The notes beneath the pieces are model-generated. The model ran no database searches. It was not told the origin of the DNA and was given only the letters and a program-made list of their open reading frames with translations. A DNA stretch of 64,000 nucleotides from positions 62,001 to 126,000 of the forward strand of contig NZ_JASHKA010000017.1 of assembly GCF_030732845.1 (NCBI RefSeq), read 5' to 3'. Of the stretch, positions 8,278 to 16,981 are shown one piece after another. The DNA is from Roseibium sp. MMSF_3544. Lineage in GTDB: Bacteria; Pseudomonadota; Alphaproteobacteria; Rhizobiales; Stappiaceae. Position 1 is the first letter of the stretch, and the number at the start of each line of letters is the position of its first letter. A program made the translations under genes and the position numbers.

Positions 8278-9741
8278 ATGGCAAGCCGCCGCGGCGACAT
8301 TGTGAAGACGTTGAAAAGGCCCGAAGACCGGCTGGATGTGTTCCCCGCGTTCATGAAGGTTGCGGGCCGGCGTGTTCTGGTCGTCGGCCATAGCAGCGAG
8401 GCAGCTGCAAAGGTGCGCCTGCTGGGTGAAACCAATGCCGAGATTGTTGTGATCTCCAAAAACGTCGATGCCGATCTTCAAAAGGCCATCGACCTGTTCG
8501 AAGCCGAACATATCCAGGAAGAGTTCAGGCCTGCGCATCTGACAAATGCAGCGCTAGTGTTCTCCGCGCGCGAGGACTGGGACCTCGACAAGGCCGTCGT
8601 CGACGCTGCCAGGATCATGGGCGTTCCGGTGAACGCTGTCGACAAACCCGAACTCTGCGACTTTTATTCCGGTGCGCTCGTCAACAGAGCGCCGATCGCC
8701 GTTGCTGTGACGTCAACGGGTGTGGGACCGGTGCTGTCGCGTCACATCCGGGCGCGCGTTGAGGCAATGTTGCCGCGCGCAACGGGTGAACTGGCACGCC
8801 TTGCCGAAAGTTTTCGCGACGCCGCAGCCAAGGTGATCACCGACGGCGCGCTTCGCCGCAATTTCTGGGCCCGGTTCTTTTCCGGATCTGTTGCGGCCAA
8901 TCTTTATGCCGGCAAAAACGATGTCGCGCGTATAGAGGCGCAAAGACTGTTGAACGGCATGGCAGATGAGCCGGGCTTCGTCTGGCTGGTTGGCGCGGGC
9001 CCTGGCGCGGAAGATCTTTTGACCTTGAGAGCGCAGCGTCTTTTGCAGGAAGCCGATGTCATTGTCCACGATGCATTGGTGCCTGCAAGTGTCGTTGCAA
9101 TGGGCCGCCGCGACGCGGAGCGCATCTCGGTCGGAAAGCGCAAGGGCGCCCATTCCGTACCGCAGGCCGAGATTTGCGAGCTTCTGGTTGAGCTCGGCGC
9201 GAAGGGCTTGAAAGTTGTGCGCCTGAAAGCCGGGGATCCGATGATCTTTGGCCGGGCCGCAGAGGAAATGGAGGCGCTTCGCGCTGGCGGAATCGGATTT
9301 GAGATTGTCCCCGGTGTCACAGCAGCCTTTGCCGCGGCCGCCTCGGCCCAGATCCCGCTTACTCTGCGCGGAGTGGCCTCCAACCTTGTGTTTGCAACCG
9401 GGCACAATGCCAAATCCGAAACGTTGCCCGACTGGGCAGGGCTCGCGCTCAAAGGGGCGACCGTCGCCGTCTATATGGGCCGCACGGTTGCCGCTGCCGT
9501 TGCTGACCGGATGATCGGTGCCGGGCTGAAGCCTGAAACACCTGTCGCGGTCGTTGAAAACGCCGCCCACACGGGCGAACGCCTTTTCGCCGGAACGCTT
9601 TCCGAACTCGCGGTTCTGTCGAACCGTTCGGAGATTGACGGTCCGGTGCTCATCGTCATTGGCGAGGCCGTTGGTCATGCCGCCCTGGATAAGGCCGAGC
9701 CGCTGGCGCCCTTCGAGGCAGCCCGCGCCGCGGTCGCCTGA
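8278..9741 (+). CDS. cysG: Siroheme synthase (bifunctional CysG)
   Basis: CysG makes siroheme, the cofactor of sulfite reductase, from uroporphyrinogen III. The N-terminal part has a Rossmann domain (AGRRVLVVGHSSEAAAK) for precorrin-2 dehydrogenase/ferrochelatase. From about residue 235 the SAM-dependent uroporphyrinogen-III methyltransferase follows (VWLVGAGPGAEDLLTLRA, then VRLKAGDPMIFGR). Length is 487 residues, slightly over the family's usual 460. I selected ATG 8278 because homologs begin shortly before the Rossmann motif; the frame is open to 8089. It heads the sulfate-assimilation operon, 19 bp before the DUF2849 gene. Confidence 0.93.
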   Translation: MASRRGDIVKTLKRPEDRLDVFPAFMKVAGRRVLVVGHSSEAAAKVRLLGETNAEIVVISKNVDADLQKAIDLFEAEHIQEEFRPAHLTNAALVFSAREDWDLDKAVVDAARIMGVPVNAVDKPELCDFYSGALVNRAPIAVAVTSTGVGPVLSRHIRARVEAMLPRATGELARLAESFRDAAAKVITDGALRRNFWARFFSGSVAANLYAGKNDVARIEAQRLLNGMADEPGFVWLVGAGPGAEDLLTLRAQRLLQEADVIVHDALVPASVVAMGRRDAERISVGKRKGAHSVPQAEICELLVELGAKGLKVVRLKAGDPMIFGRAAEEMEALRAGGIGFEIVPGVTAAFAAAASAQIPLTLRGVASNLVFATGHNAKSETLPDWAGLALKGATVAVYMGRTVAAAVADRMIGAGLKPETPVAVVENAAHTGERLFAGTLSELAVLSNRSEIDGPVLIVIGEAVGHAALDKAEPLAPFEAARAAVA

Positions 9742-9760
9742 CAAGAAGAGAGAAATCGAA

Positions 9761-10060
9761 ATGAAAGTCATCACCGCCAACCGCCTGCTGAATGGCGACG
9801 TTGTCTGGCTCGGCGAAAACGCAGCCTGGGTCGAACGGGTGACGCTGGCGAAGGTGTTCGACGGCAAGGACGACGTGGACTCGGGCCTGGCCATCGGACA
9901 GCAGGCGGAGAAGAACCAGGAAGTCGTCGGTGTCTACGAGATGGACGTGACGCTGGAAGAGGGCGTGATCGTTCCGGTCCGCCTGCGCGAACGGATCCGG
10001 GCGGCTGGACCGACCACACATCCGCAATTTGGCAAACAGGCACGGGCTGTATCGGCCTGA
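9761..10060 (+). CDS. DUF2849 protein of the sulfite reductase operon
   Basis: The 99-residue soluble protein begins MKVITANRLLNGDVVWL, typical of DUF2849. These small proteins occur almost exclusively between cysG and cysI in alphaproteobacteria. Biochemical role is not established; an accessory role in sulfite reductase assembly or electron supply is suggested by synteny only. The ATG at 9761 follows the purine-rich AAGAAGAGAGAA. The CDS lies 19 bp behind cysG and 67 bp before cysI. Confidence 0.88.
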   Translation: MKVITANRLLNGDVVWLGENAAWVERVTLAKVFDGKDDVDSGLAIGQQAEKNQEVVGVYEMDVTLEEGVIVPVRLRERIRAAGPTTHPQFGKQARAVSA

Positions 10061-10127
10061 TCAGAAGAAGGGAAGGGCAGCGCCGGAAAGACGCATAAAC
10101 GGCAGCGCCCGCTAGGAGAGACAAGAG

Positions 10128-11786
10128 ATGTACCGCTACGACGAATTTGACGCCAGCTTTGTCACTCAGCGCACCGAGCAGTTCAAGGACCAGGTCCGCC
10201 GCCGGTTGGCCGGTGAGCTGTCTGAAGACGAATTCAAGCCGCTGCGCCTGATGAACGGCCTTTATCTCCAGCTCCATGCTTACATGCTGCGTGTTGCCAT
10301 TCCCTACGGCACGCTGAATGGCCGCCAGATGCGCAAGCTTGCGCATATCGCGCGCACATACGACAAGGGCTATGGTCACTTCACCACGCGCCAGAACATC
10401 CAGTTCAACTGGCCGAAGCTGGAAGACACGCCAAAGATCCTGGAAGAGCTGGCCGAAGTCGAGATGCATGCCATCCAGACCTCCGGCAACTGTATCCGCA
10501 ACGTGACCGCCGACCATTTCGCTGGTGCCGCAGCCGACGAGGTTGCCGATCCAAGGCCCTATGCCGAGATCCTGCGTCAGTGGTCATCGCTTCACCCGGA
10601 ATTTTCGTTCTTGCCGCGCAAGTTCAAGATCGCCATCACCGGCGCGCCGAACGATCGCGCCGCGGTTCAGGTTCACGACATCGGCTTGCAGCTGACGCGA
10701 AATGATGACGGCGAGATCGGATTTGTCGTTTACGTCGGCGGTGGTTTGGGCCGCACGCCGATGATCGGCCGGAAAGTACGCGATTTCCTTCCCGAAGAAG
10801 ATCTTCTGGCTTATTCGGAAGCGATCCTGCGCGTTTACAACCGCTACGGCCGCCGCGACAACAAGTATAAGGCCCGCATCAAGATCCTGGTGCACGAAAC
10901 CGGCCTTGAAGAACTGAAGGCGGACATTGAGGCGGAATTCGAGAAGATCCGCTACGGTGTTCTGCGTCTTCCCGACGAGGAAGTTCGCCGCATCGAAGCC
11001 TACTTCGCCCCGCCTCCGCTCGAAGTGGGTCCGGTCACCTCCGAAGCTGTCGAAGCACGCCGTGAAAAGGACGCCGCATTCGCGCAGTTCCTCGCGCATA
11101 ACCTGAACCCGCACCGGGTGCCGGGCTACACCTCCGTGACGCTTTCCATGAAGCCGATCGGCGGCATTCCGGGGGATGCGTCGGACGCCCAGATGGACGT
11201 CATCGCAGACTTGGCCGAACAGTTCGGCCATGACGAGCTTCGCATTAGCCACGAGCAGAATGTCATCCTGCCGCATGTCAAGCTGGAGGATCTTCCTGCC
11301 CTGTTTGGCAAGCTGGTCGCAGCAGAAATCGCGGAAGGGAATGCCGGTCTGATCACGGACATCATCGCCTGCCCGGGCATGGATTACTGCGCCCTGGCGA
11401 CGGCACGCTCGATCCCGGTTGCGCAGCGCATCTCCGAGCGTTTCGGCACCGCCGGCCGCCAGGCAGAGATTGGCGAACTGAAGATCAAGATTTCCGGCTG
11501 CATCAATGCCTGCGGACACCACCATGTCGGTCACATCGGCATTCTCGGCCTGGAGAAGAAGGGCGAGGAATTCTATCAGGTGACGCTCGGTGGATCGGCC
11601 AACGAGAACGCATCAATCGGCGAGATCGTCGGCCGCGGCTTTTCTTCGGAAGAAGTTGTCGATGCCATCGAGACGCTGGTCGACACCTACCTCGGCCTCA
11701 GGTCCGGCAACGAGGAAACCTTCCTGGAAGCCTATCGCCGGGTCGGGGAGGCGCCGTTCAAGGAGGCCCTTTATGGCGCTGCATGA
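10128..11786 (+). CDS. cysI: Sulfite reductase hemoprotein beta subunit
   Basis: The 552-residue enzyme reduces sulfite to sulfide with six electrons. It shows the duplicated ferredoxin-like nitrite/sulfite reductase halves and the four cysteines that hold the 4Fe-4S cluster and siroheme: CPGMDYC (Cys415, Cys421) and CINAC (Cys458, Cys462). RHxTRQNIQ-type substrate and siroheme contacts are seen as GHFTTRQNIQFNW. ATG 10128 follows AGGAGAGACAAG. No flavoprotein CysJ is present nearby, as is usual in alphaproteobacteria, so electrons probably come from ferredoxin or another donor. It overlaps cysH by 14 bp. Confidence 0.95.
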   Translation: MYRYDEFDASFVTQRTEQFKDQVRRRLAGELSEDEFKPLRLMNGLYLQLHAYMLRVAIPYGTLNGRQMRKLAHIARTYDKGYGHFTTRQNIQFNWPKLEDTPKILEELAEVEMHAIQTSGNCIRNVTADHFAGAAADEVADPRPYAEILRQWSSLHPEFSFLPRKFKIAITGAPNDRAAVQVHDIGLQLTRNDDGEIGFVVYVGGGLGRTPMIGRKVRDFLPEEDLLAYSEAILRVYNRYGRRDNKYKARIKILVHETGLEELKADIEAEFEKIRYGVLRLPDEEVRRIEAYFAPPPLEVGPVTSEAVEARREKDAAFAQFLAHNLNPHRVPGYTSVTLSMKPIGGIPGDASDAQMDVIADLAEQFGHDELRISHEQNVILPHVKLEDLPALFGKLVAAEIAEGNAGLITDIIACPGMDYCALATARSIPVAQRISERFGTAGRQAEIGELKIKISGCINACGHHHVGHIGILGLEKKGEEFYQVTLGGSANENASIGEIVGRGFSSEEVVDAIETLVDTYLGLRSGNEETFLEAYRRVGEAPFKEALYGAA

Positions 11787-12534
11787 AACCTTCAGCCTGG
11801 GCGTTGATCCGGAGCTGGGACTGCAGGCGGAAGTGGCTGCGCTGAATGCCCAGTACGAGGATCTGTCCGCGCAGGAAATCCTGATGGGCGCGATCCGGCA
11901 TCAGTTCGCCGGTGATATCGCCATGGTTTCGAGTTTCGGCGCCGATTCAGCCGTGCTCCTGCACATGGTTGCCCAGATCGATCCGTCGACACCGGTGCTT
12001 TTCATCGACACGGTGAAGCTCTTTCCGGCAACCCTGCTTTATCGGGACGAGTTGATCGAAAAACTCGGCCTGACCGACGTTCGCACCTTCAAGCCGTTGA
12101 ACGAAGATCTGGCGAAGGAAGATCCGGCGGGCATGCTCTGGATGTCCGACACCGATGCCTGCTGCAACATCCGCAAGGTCGTACCGCTGGAACGGGCGCT
12201 GAAGGGGTTTGAAGCCTGGATTTCCGGCCGCAAGCGCCACCAGAGTTCGACGCGGACCGGTCTTGAACATTTCGAGATCGACGCAGGCCGTGTGAAGGTC
12301 AATCCACTGGCGGACTGGTCTGCCGCCGAAGTGCTGGACTATGCACGCTCCCACAATCTGCCGCCGCATCCATTGGTTTCACAGGGGTATCCCTCGATCG
12401 GCTGTTTGCCGTGCACCAGCAAAGTGGCACCTGGTGAAGACGCGCGCGCAGGCCGCTGGCGCGGACAGGACAAGACCGAATGCGGCATTCATTGGCCGAC
12501 ACATGGCAAGGAAATCGACGGCAGCGGTATCTGA
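11773..12534 (+). CDS. cysH: Adenylyl-sulfate (APS) reductase
   Basis: The 253-residue protein reduces activated sulfate to sulfite with thioredoxin. The PP-loop-like SSFGADSAVLL binds the nucleotide. CCNIRKVVPL and CLPC supply four cysteines of a 4Fe-4S cluster, the mark of bacterial APS (rather than PAPS) reductases. ECGIHW near the C-terminus holds the catalytic cysteine. ATG 11773 is preceded by AAGGAGG and lies inside the end of cysI (translational coupling); a second ATG at 11783 is possible. Next gene begins 37 bp later. Confidence 0.93.
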   Translation: MALHETFSLGVDPELGLQAEVAALNAQYEDLSAQEILMGAIRHQFAGDIAMVSSFGADSAVLLHMVAQIDPSTPVLFIDTVKLFPATLLYRDELIEKLGLTDVRTFKPLNEDLAKEDPAGMLWMSDTDACCNIRKVVPLERALKGFEAWISGRKRHQSSTRTGLEHFEIDAGRVKVNPLADWSAAEVLDYARSHNLPPHPLVSQGYPSIGCLPCTSKVAPGEDARAGRWRGQDKTECGIHWPTHGKEIDGSGI

Positions 12535-12571
12535 TCCGCTGCCGGTAACTGACACTTGAGGACGCAAAAGA

Positions 12572-13105
12572 ATGACTACGATCTACAAGGACGGCGAATT
12601 CGTCGAAGAAACATGGACACGGGCTGAGGCTGAGACCGGGGCTGCTGTCGATGGCAACCTGCTTGTGTCGCAGGCACTGTTTCTGGAAGACGCTGAAGAC
12701 TATGTCGGGCGCGAGGATCTGACGGCGGTTCTGGTTGAAGCCGGCGACGATGTCGAACAGATCGTTCCCTACCTCGACAAGCTGGCCTTTGTCGCCGTGG
12801 ATTTTCCAAGTTTTGCCGACGGCCGCGGATTTTCCGCCGCCCGCATCCTGCGTGAGCATGTCGGTTATGAAGGCGATATCCGCGCGTCCGGCAAATACAT
12901 TCTCGACCAGGTGCCGCTGGCCCGCCGCTGCGGCGTTTCCTCTTTCGAGATTTCCAAACCGGAAGTGCTGAAGGCGCTCAAGGCCGGCGAATGGCCGGAA
13001 GTCACAAAGTACCTGCAGCCCGTCGGTACGGTCGACGAAATCCCGGTCGGCACCCGCCCATGGGCGCGCCGTTCGTTCCGGGACGTGGCCGTCGCTGCCG
13101 AATAA
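12572..13105 (+). CDS. DUF934 protein of the sulfite reductase operon
   Basis: The 177-residue soluble protein belongs to the DUF934 family: the central LREHVGYEGDIRASGKYILDQ and the end PRSFRD-like motif (WARRSFRDVAVAAE) are characteristic. It regularly follows cysI/cysH in proteobacteria, and its molecular function is unsettled. It is the last gene of the operon and ends 55 bp before a strong terminator. ATG 12572 opens MTTIYKDGEFVEETW. Confidence 0.88.
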   Translation: MTTIYKDGEFVEETWTRAEAETGAAVDGNLLVSQALFLEDAEDYVGREDLTAVLVEAGDDVEQIVPYLDKLAFVAVDFPSFADGRGFSAARILREHVGYEGDIRASGKYILDQVPLARRCGVSSFEISKPEVLKALKAGEWPEVTKYLQPVGTVDEIPVGTRPWARRSFRDVAVAAE

Positions 13106-13160
13106 GGACGCGGTGGGACGAGACGATTGCGTTCCGTCTTGTTCCGCTGAGATCTGAAAA

Positions 13161-13196
13161 CAAAACCCCGCCGCTGGAAACAGCGGCGGGGTTTTG
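13161..13196 (+). terminator. Terminator of the sulfate-assimilation operon
   Basis: A stem ACCCCGCCGCTG/CAGCGGCGGGGT with a four-base loop is flanked by A-rich sequence on the left and TTTTGTTGTTT on the right. It could work in both directions. Confidence 0.9.
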
Positions 13197-13214
13197 TTGT
13201 TTCGAGGGCACTGT

Positions 13215-13367
13215 GTCACCCCGGCCAAGCGGCAGCGCCGAGCCGGGGCCCATTCGCCGTTCAGTTTGCCGAAAGGGTCTGTTCGGTCGACGCAGTACTT
13301 TAATTCCCAATGTCCGCTCTGCGAATGATTAGGCCCCGGATCTCCGCCGCGCTGCGTCCGGGGTGAC
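13215..13367. repeat. Dispersed intergenic palindromic repeat, copy 2
   Basis: It begins GTCACCCCGG and ends CCGGGGTGAC. The interior carries AGCCGGGGCCC and GGCCCCGGATCTCCG, matching the plan of the copy at 5670-5793 with paired base changes in both ends, which preserves the palindrome. Confidence 0.75.
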
Positions 13368-13507
13368 AGACTGAGCTGTTGCAAAGAACCGTCGTCACGC
13401 TGGCTGGACTGACAGCCGAGCGAAGTGGCGTCGCATAATGTCCTAACCCGGCCATAGGAAATGGCGGCCGCGCCTTGTTGCCTTAGGGCCTGCAGTGGGT
13501 GCAGGCC

Positions 13508-15754
13508 TCAGGCAAAGGTGACCGTTTTGTTGAAAGGCATTTCGCGCAGGCGGGTTCCCGTCGCCGCGAAAATCGCATTCGCAAGGGCCGGTGCTGCCGG
13601 CGGAACCGGCGGTTCGCCGATGCCACGGATCTTCTCGGAATTTTCCAGTCCGCGAACTTCAATTTCCGGACACTGGTTGAACCGCATGCCCTCGTGATCC
13701 CAGTAGTTTTCCTGTTGCGCACGGCCTTCGGAATAGGTGATTTCACAGTTCATCGCGTGACCGAGGCCCCAGATCACGCCACCCTTGACCTGATTGTCGA
13801 AGGCAATCGGGTCGAGCACACGTCCGACATCGGCCGCGACAAAGACCTTGTCGATCCGGATACCGTTTTCCGTGTCGGTGACTTCAACCACTTCGGCAAC
13901 TGGAACGCCAAAGGAATTGACGAGCGCAAGCCCGCGTCCCCGCTTCGCACCGAGATCGCCGCCCCAGCCCGACATGTCCCCGACGGCCTCAAGCACCTTG
14001 CGGGCGATGTCGTCGTTCACCAGGCGGAGCCGTTCCTCCAGCGGATCGGCCCCGGCTTCTGCGATCAGCTCATCCAGGAAGGATTCGGCAAAGAAGCCGT
14101 TGGAAGATGCGCCGACCGAACGCCAGGCGCTTGTCGGAGCCAATTCGTTATGTGGCGCCTGATAGGCGGTCATGCGGAAATTCGGGATGGCCATCGGCAT
14201 GTTCCAGGCGCCCGCGGCAATCTGCCCGTCCGCCATGCCCGGACGATCCAAGAATTGACGGCCCATCTGCGACGTCGTCGTTGACGGTGCGGAGACACTG
14301 ATGTCTATCGTCTCTACCTTGCCGTCTTTCACGGCACCCTGCATGCGGGCCATGGAGATCTGGCGCGGATAGTCCTGCGCGAAGTCCTCTTCGCGTGAAT
14401 AGGTGAGCTTGACCGGTGTCCCCTTCAGGCTCATGGCCACTTCGGTGGTGCGCTTGATGTTCTCGTCTTCGCCGCGGTGACCGAAGCTGCCGCCTGAATA
14501 CTGATTGTTGATCGTCACCTGGTCCGGCTCCAGGCCGGTGATCCTGGCGACGTTGTTCTGAACGAAACGCGGCATTTGGGTCGATGCCCAGACCTCCGCC
14601 GAGGTCTCGTCTACCTTAACGATTGCACACAGCGGTTCCAGCGGCGCATGGGCTACATAGGGAACCCTGTATTCAGCCTGGATCGGCTGATCGCCGAGGT
14701 TGGCGTCGACATCGCCGTCGTCGCGCCATTTGGAATCGAGGCGGTCTTCGGTAAAGGAGTCTTCCAGGATCTTCCAGTGCCCGGCCATTTCTGGCGGATA
14801 GGCGCCGTCGGCCCAATCGATTTCAACCATGCGGGCTGCCTGAATGGCGCGCCAGGTGTTGTCGGCAATCACCGCGATCCCGCCGGTCACCGGCACGACC
14901 TTTTTCACGCCGCGCATTTTTTCCGCTTCGCTGGCGTCATACGTGTTCACGGAGCCGCCCTTGTACGGATTGGTGATCACCGTTGCATGCACCATGCCCG
15001 GAATTTCCAGGTCTATGCCGTAGACCTGCGTACCCGTCGATTTGGCGACGATGTCGATACGGTCCATCGATTTACCGAGCATGCGCCAGTCTTGCGGATC
15101 GCGCAGGGTGACGTCATTGACAGGCTCCAGGCCAGCTGCGTCTGCGGCGAGCTGGGTATAGGCGAGCGCGGTGCCGTCCGGCAGGATCACCGAACCCTTT
15201 TCGGTTTTGAGCTGACTGACCGGAACACCGGATTTCTTCGACGCGGCAAGCTTGAGCGTTTCTCTTGCAACGGCCCCGGCGCGGCGCAGTTTTTCGTAAC
15301 TATCGGGAACCGTGCTCGAGCCGCCGGTCACCTGCATGCCCATGAGTTTGGCAACGGTGCCGAGAACCGTCCGCATGGCTTCCGCTTGGAATTTTTCGTC
15401 AGTTGACATGAACGGCGCCATTTCCTGCGTCACCGCCTGGTTGTAGTAGGCGGCGCTCGGCTTGCCGTAGTCCGTATTGAACTGTCCGAAGTCGACGTCC
15501 AGTTCCTCGGCGATGAGGGCAGCCTGCATGGAGACGGCGCCCTGGCCGAGGTCGACATGGGGCGTGATCAGCGTGATGCCGTCCCCATCGATCTTGACCC
15601 AGGGATTGAACACGGCCTCACCGTCCGACACGTCGTCAAGCAGCGGATTGGCATGGGGTTTCCGGACCTGGTAGTAGCCGAAGGCAACACCGCCGGCGAC
15701 GGCCACGGCGCCGACGAGAAACGCGCGGCGGGTATATTTCATAACCTTGCCCAT
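13508..15754 (-). CDS. Molybdenum hydroxylase large subunit (isoquinoline/aldehyde oxidoreductase type), Tat-exported
   Basis: The 748-residue protein is the molybdopterin-cytosine-dinucleotide subunit of a xanthine dehydrogenase-family enzyme of the IorB type. These hydroxylate N-heterocycles or oxidise aldehydes. Residues 6-20 form a Tat signal (TRRAFLVGA then a hydrophobic stretch), so the holoenzyme is exported. Cofactor motifs include GGSFGHRGEDENIK and TSAWRSVGASSNGFF. ATG 15754 has GGAG nine bases upstream. It lies four bases downstream of the iron-sulfur subunit gene, making a tight two-gene operon. No cytochrome c or XdhC-like chaperone is adjacent. Substrate cannot be predicted. Confidence 0.9.
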   Translation of the reverse strand: MGKVMKYTRRAFLVGAVAVAGGVAFGYYQVRKPHANPLLDDVSDGEAVFNPWVKIDGDGITLITPHVDLGQGAVSMQAALIAEELDVDFGQFNTDYGKPSAAYYNQAVTQEMAPFMSTDEKFQAEAMRTVLGTVAKLMGMQVTGGSSTVPDSYEKLRRAGAVARETLKLAASKKSGVPVSQLKTEKGSVILPDGTALAYTQLAADAAGLEPVNDVTLRDPQDWRMLGKSMDRIDIVAKSTGTQVYGIDLEIPGMVHATVITNPYKGGSVNTYDASEAEKMRGVKKVVPVTGGIAVIADNTWRAIQAARMVEIDWADGAYPPEMAGHWKILEDSFTEDRLDSKWRDDGDVDANLGDQPIQAEYRVPYVAHAPLEPLCAIVKVDETSAEVWASTQMPRFVQNNVARITGLEPDQVTINNQYSGGSFGHRGEDENIKRTTEVAMSLKGTPVKLTYSREEDFAQDYPRQISMARMQGAVKDGKVETIDISVSAPSTTTSQMGRQFLDRPGMADGQIAAGAWNMPMAIPNFRMTAYQAPHNELAPTSAWRSVGASSNGFFAESFLDELIAEAGADPLEERLRLVNDDIARKVLEAVGDMSGWGGDLGAKRGRGLALVNSFGVPVAEVVEVTDTENGIRIDKVFVAADVGRVLDPIAFDNQVKGGVIWGLGHAMNCEITYSEGRAQQENYWDHEGMRFNQCPEIEVRGLENSEKIRGIGEPPVPPAAPALANAIFAATGTRLREMPFNKTVTFA

Positions 15755-15758
15755 CGTT

Positions 15759-16220
15759 TCAGGCTCCTCTCAGCTCGCCGGAAGCGGTCTTGATGGCATC
15801 TCGAATGCGCGGGAATGTGCCACAGCGGCACAGGTTCCCGGACATCGCCTCGGCGATCTCCTCGTCCGTCGGGTTGGGGTTCTCGGCAAGAAGGCTTGCT
15901 GCCTGCATGATCTGGCCGGACTGGCAATAACCGCATTGTGCAACCTGATGGTCGATCCAGGCTTTCTGGACCGCATGCAACGTATCTGGCGTGCCAAGCC
16001 CGTGGATGGTGGTGATTTCTGCATCGCCGACATCTTCGGCAAATGTCTGACAGGAGCGGACGGCAACTCCGTCGAGGTGGACGGTGCAGGCACCGCAAGC
16101 CGCGACGCCGCAGCCGTATTTGACCCCCTTGATATCAAGCTCATCCCTCAGAACCCAAAGAAGAGGCATGTCTGGCTCGACATCCACCTCGCGAACCTGG
16201 CCGTCAATCTTGAGTTTCAT
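15759..16220 (-). CDS. 2Fe-2S subunit of the molybdenum hydroxylase (IorA type)
   Basis: The 153-residue protein carries two [2Fe-2S] clusters. The N-terminal plant-ferredoxin-like site is [15 protein letters not shown], and the C-terminal helical domain has [11 protein letters not shown] and CRCGTFPRI. It passes electrons from the molybdenum centre. It lacks its own signal peptide and presumably travels with the Tat-targeted large subunit. ATG 16220 is used because AGGAA precedes it by eight bases, and because homologs begin MKLKxDG; the frame extends six codons further. Confidence 0.93.
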   Translation of the reverse strand: MKLKIDGQVREVDVEPDMPLLWVLRDELDIKGVKYGCGVAACGACTVHLDGVAVRSCQTFAEDVGDAEITTIHGLGTPDTLHAVQKAWIDHQVAQCGYCQSGQIMQAASLLAENPNPTDEEIAEAMSGNLCRCGTFPRIRDAIKTASGELRGA

Positions 16221-16324
16221 GCTGGCAGTTCCTGTCATTTGCTGGCGTCGTGTCCGGAAGCGTCATTGAGCTTCACTCAATCCGGTTGTTGCACGCTCGT
16301 GCCGATCATAGAAGTATTCAATAC

Positions 16325-16377
16325 GACAAATCATGTCTGTTTGTCTTGTTATTGACAAATGGACACGATTTGTCAAT
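16325..16377. promoter_or_regulatory. Two dyad operators between the hydroxylase operon and tetR-like gene
   Basis: Bases 16351-16377 hold ATTGACAAAT and its exact inverse ATTTGTCAAT, seven bases apart. Bases 16325-16345 hold a second dyad, GACAAA-N9-TTTGTC. Both share the GACAAA/TTTGTC half-site and lie in the 166-bp divergent intergenic region. The TetR-like protein encoded at 16387 is the obvious ligand (inference), controlling itself and the hydroxylase genes. Confidence 0.8.
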
Positions 16378-16386
16378 ACGAAAGAT

Positions 16387-16950
16387 ATGACGACGAAAAA
16401 CGAAAAGATTCTCGAAGCGGCGATGCGCGTCTTTTCGCGCTACGGCATCAAGCGGGCGACCATGAACGACGTCGCCGAGGAAGCTGGTCTTGTTCGGCAG
16501 ACGCTTTATACGGTGTTCCCGTCGAAGGACGCACTCCTGCGCGCCGTTGTCGGTCACTGGGGCGAAGCGATCATCGCAAAGACGCGTGAAGGGTGGCAGA
16601 GCGCTCAAACGCTTGACGATAAGATCGAAGTTTTCTTTGAACAAACCATACGCGAACCCTACAGGATCATTCGGGCGGCACCGGATGCGGACGACGTTAT
16701 CAAGGGAGCGACGACCGGGACTGAAGCAGAAGTGAAAATTCTGAACCGGAAGAAGGCGGCGTTGGTTGCAGAAGTCCTTGGGCCTTACGCCAATACGCTC
16801 GAGAGACAAGGCCAGAGTGTCGAAAACTACGCTGAATTCGTGCAGAACGCGGCCCTGGGTGTGAAACACTCGGCCAAGGACGAAGAGCAGCTGGATCGGC
16901 AGCTTTCCGCCCTGAAAGCGTCGGTGCTGGCGGTCGTGAACGAGACGTAA
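16387..16950 (+). CDS. TetR-family transcriptional regulator
   Basis: The 187-residue protein has an N-terminal TetR helix-turn-helix: ILEAAMRVFSRYGIKRATMNDVAEEAGL, then TLYTVFPSKDALLRAV. A helical ligand-binding domain of unknown specificity follows. ATG 16387 gives the canonical TetR N-terminus; the frame is open 18 codons upstream, but that would run through the operator. It is divergent from the hydroxylase operon, so it probably represses it until the substrate or a related compound is bound. Confidence 0.9.
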   Translation: MTTKNEKILEAAMRVFSRYGIKRATMNDVAEEAGLVRQTLYTVFPSKDALLRAVVGHWGEAIIAKTREGWQSAQTLDDKIEVFFEQTIREPYRIIRAAPDADDVIKGATTGTEAEVKILNRKKAALVAEVLGPYANTLERQGQSVENYAEFVQNAALGVKHSAKDEEQLDRQLSALKASVLAVVNET

Positions 16951-16981
16951 GGGTTCGAGAGGGAACTGTCTCTCGAACTCT

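Larger units (their letters stand above)
13106..13507. other. Spacer between convergent units: terminator plus repeat
   Basis: It holds the operon terminator (13161-13196) and a full copy of the dispersed palindromic repeat (13215-13367). The remainder to 13507 shows nothing that I can identify. Confidence 0.7.
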
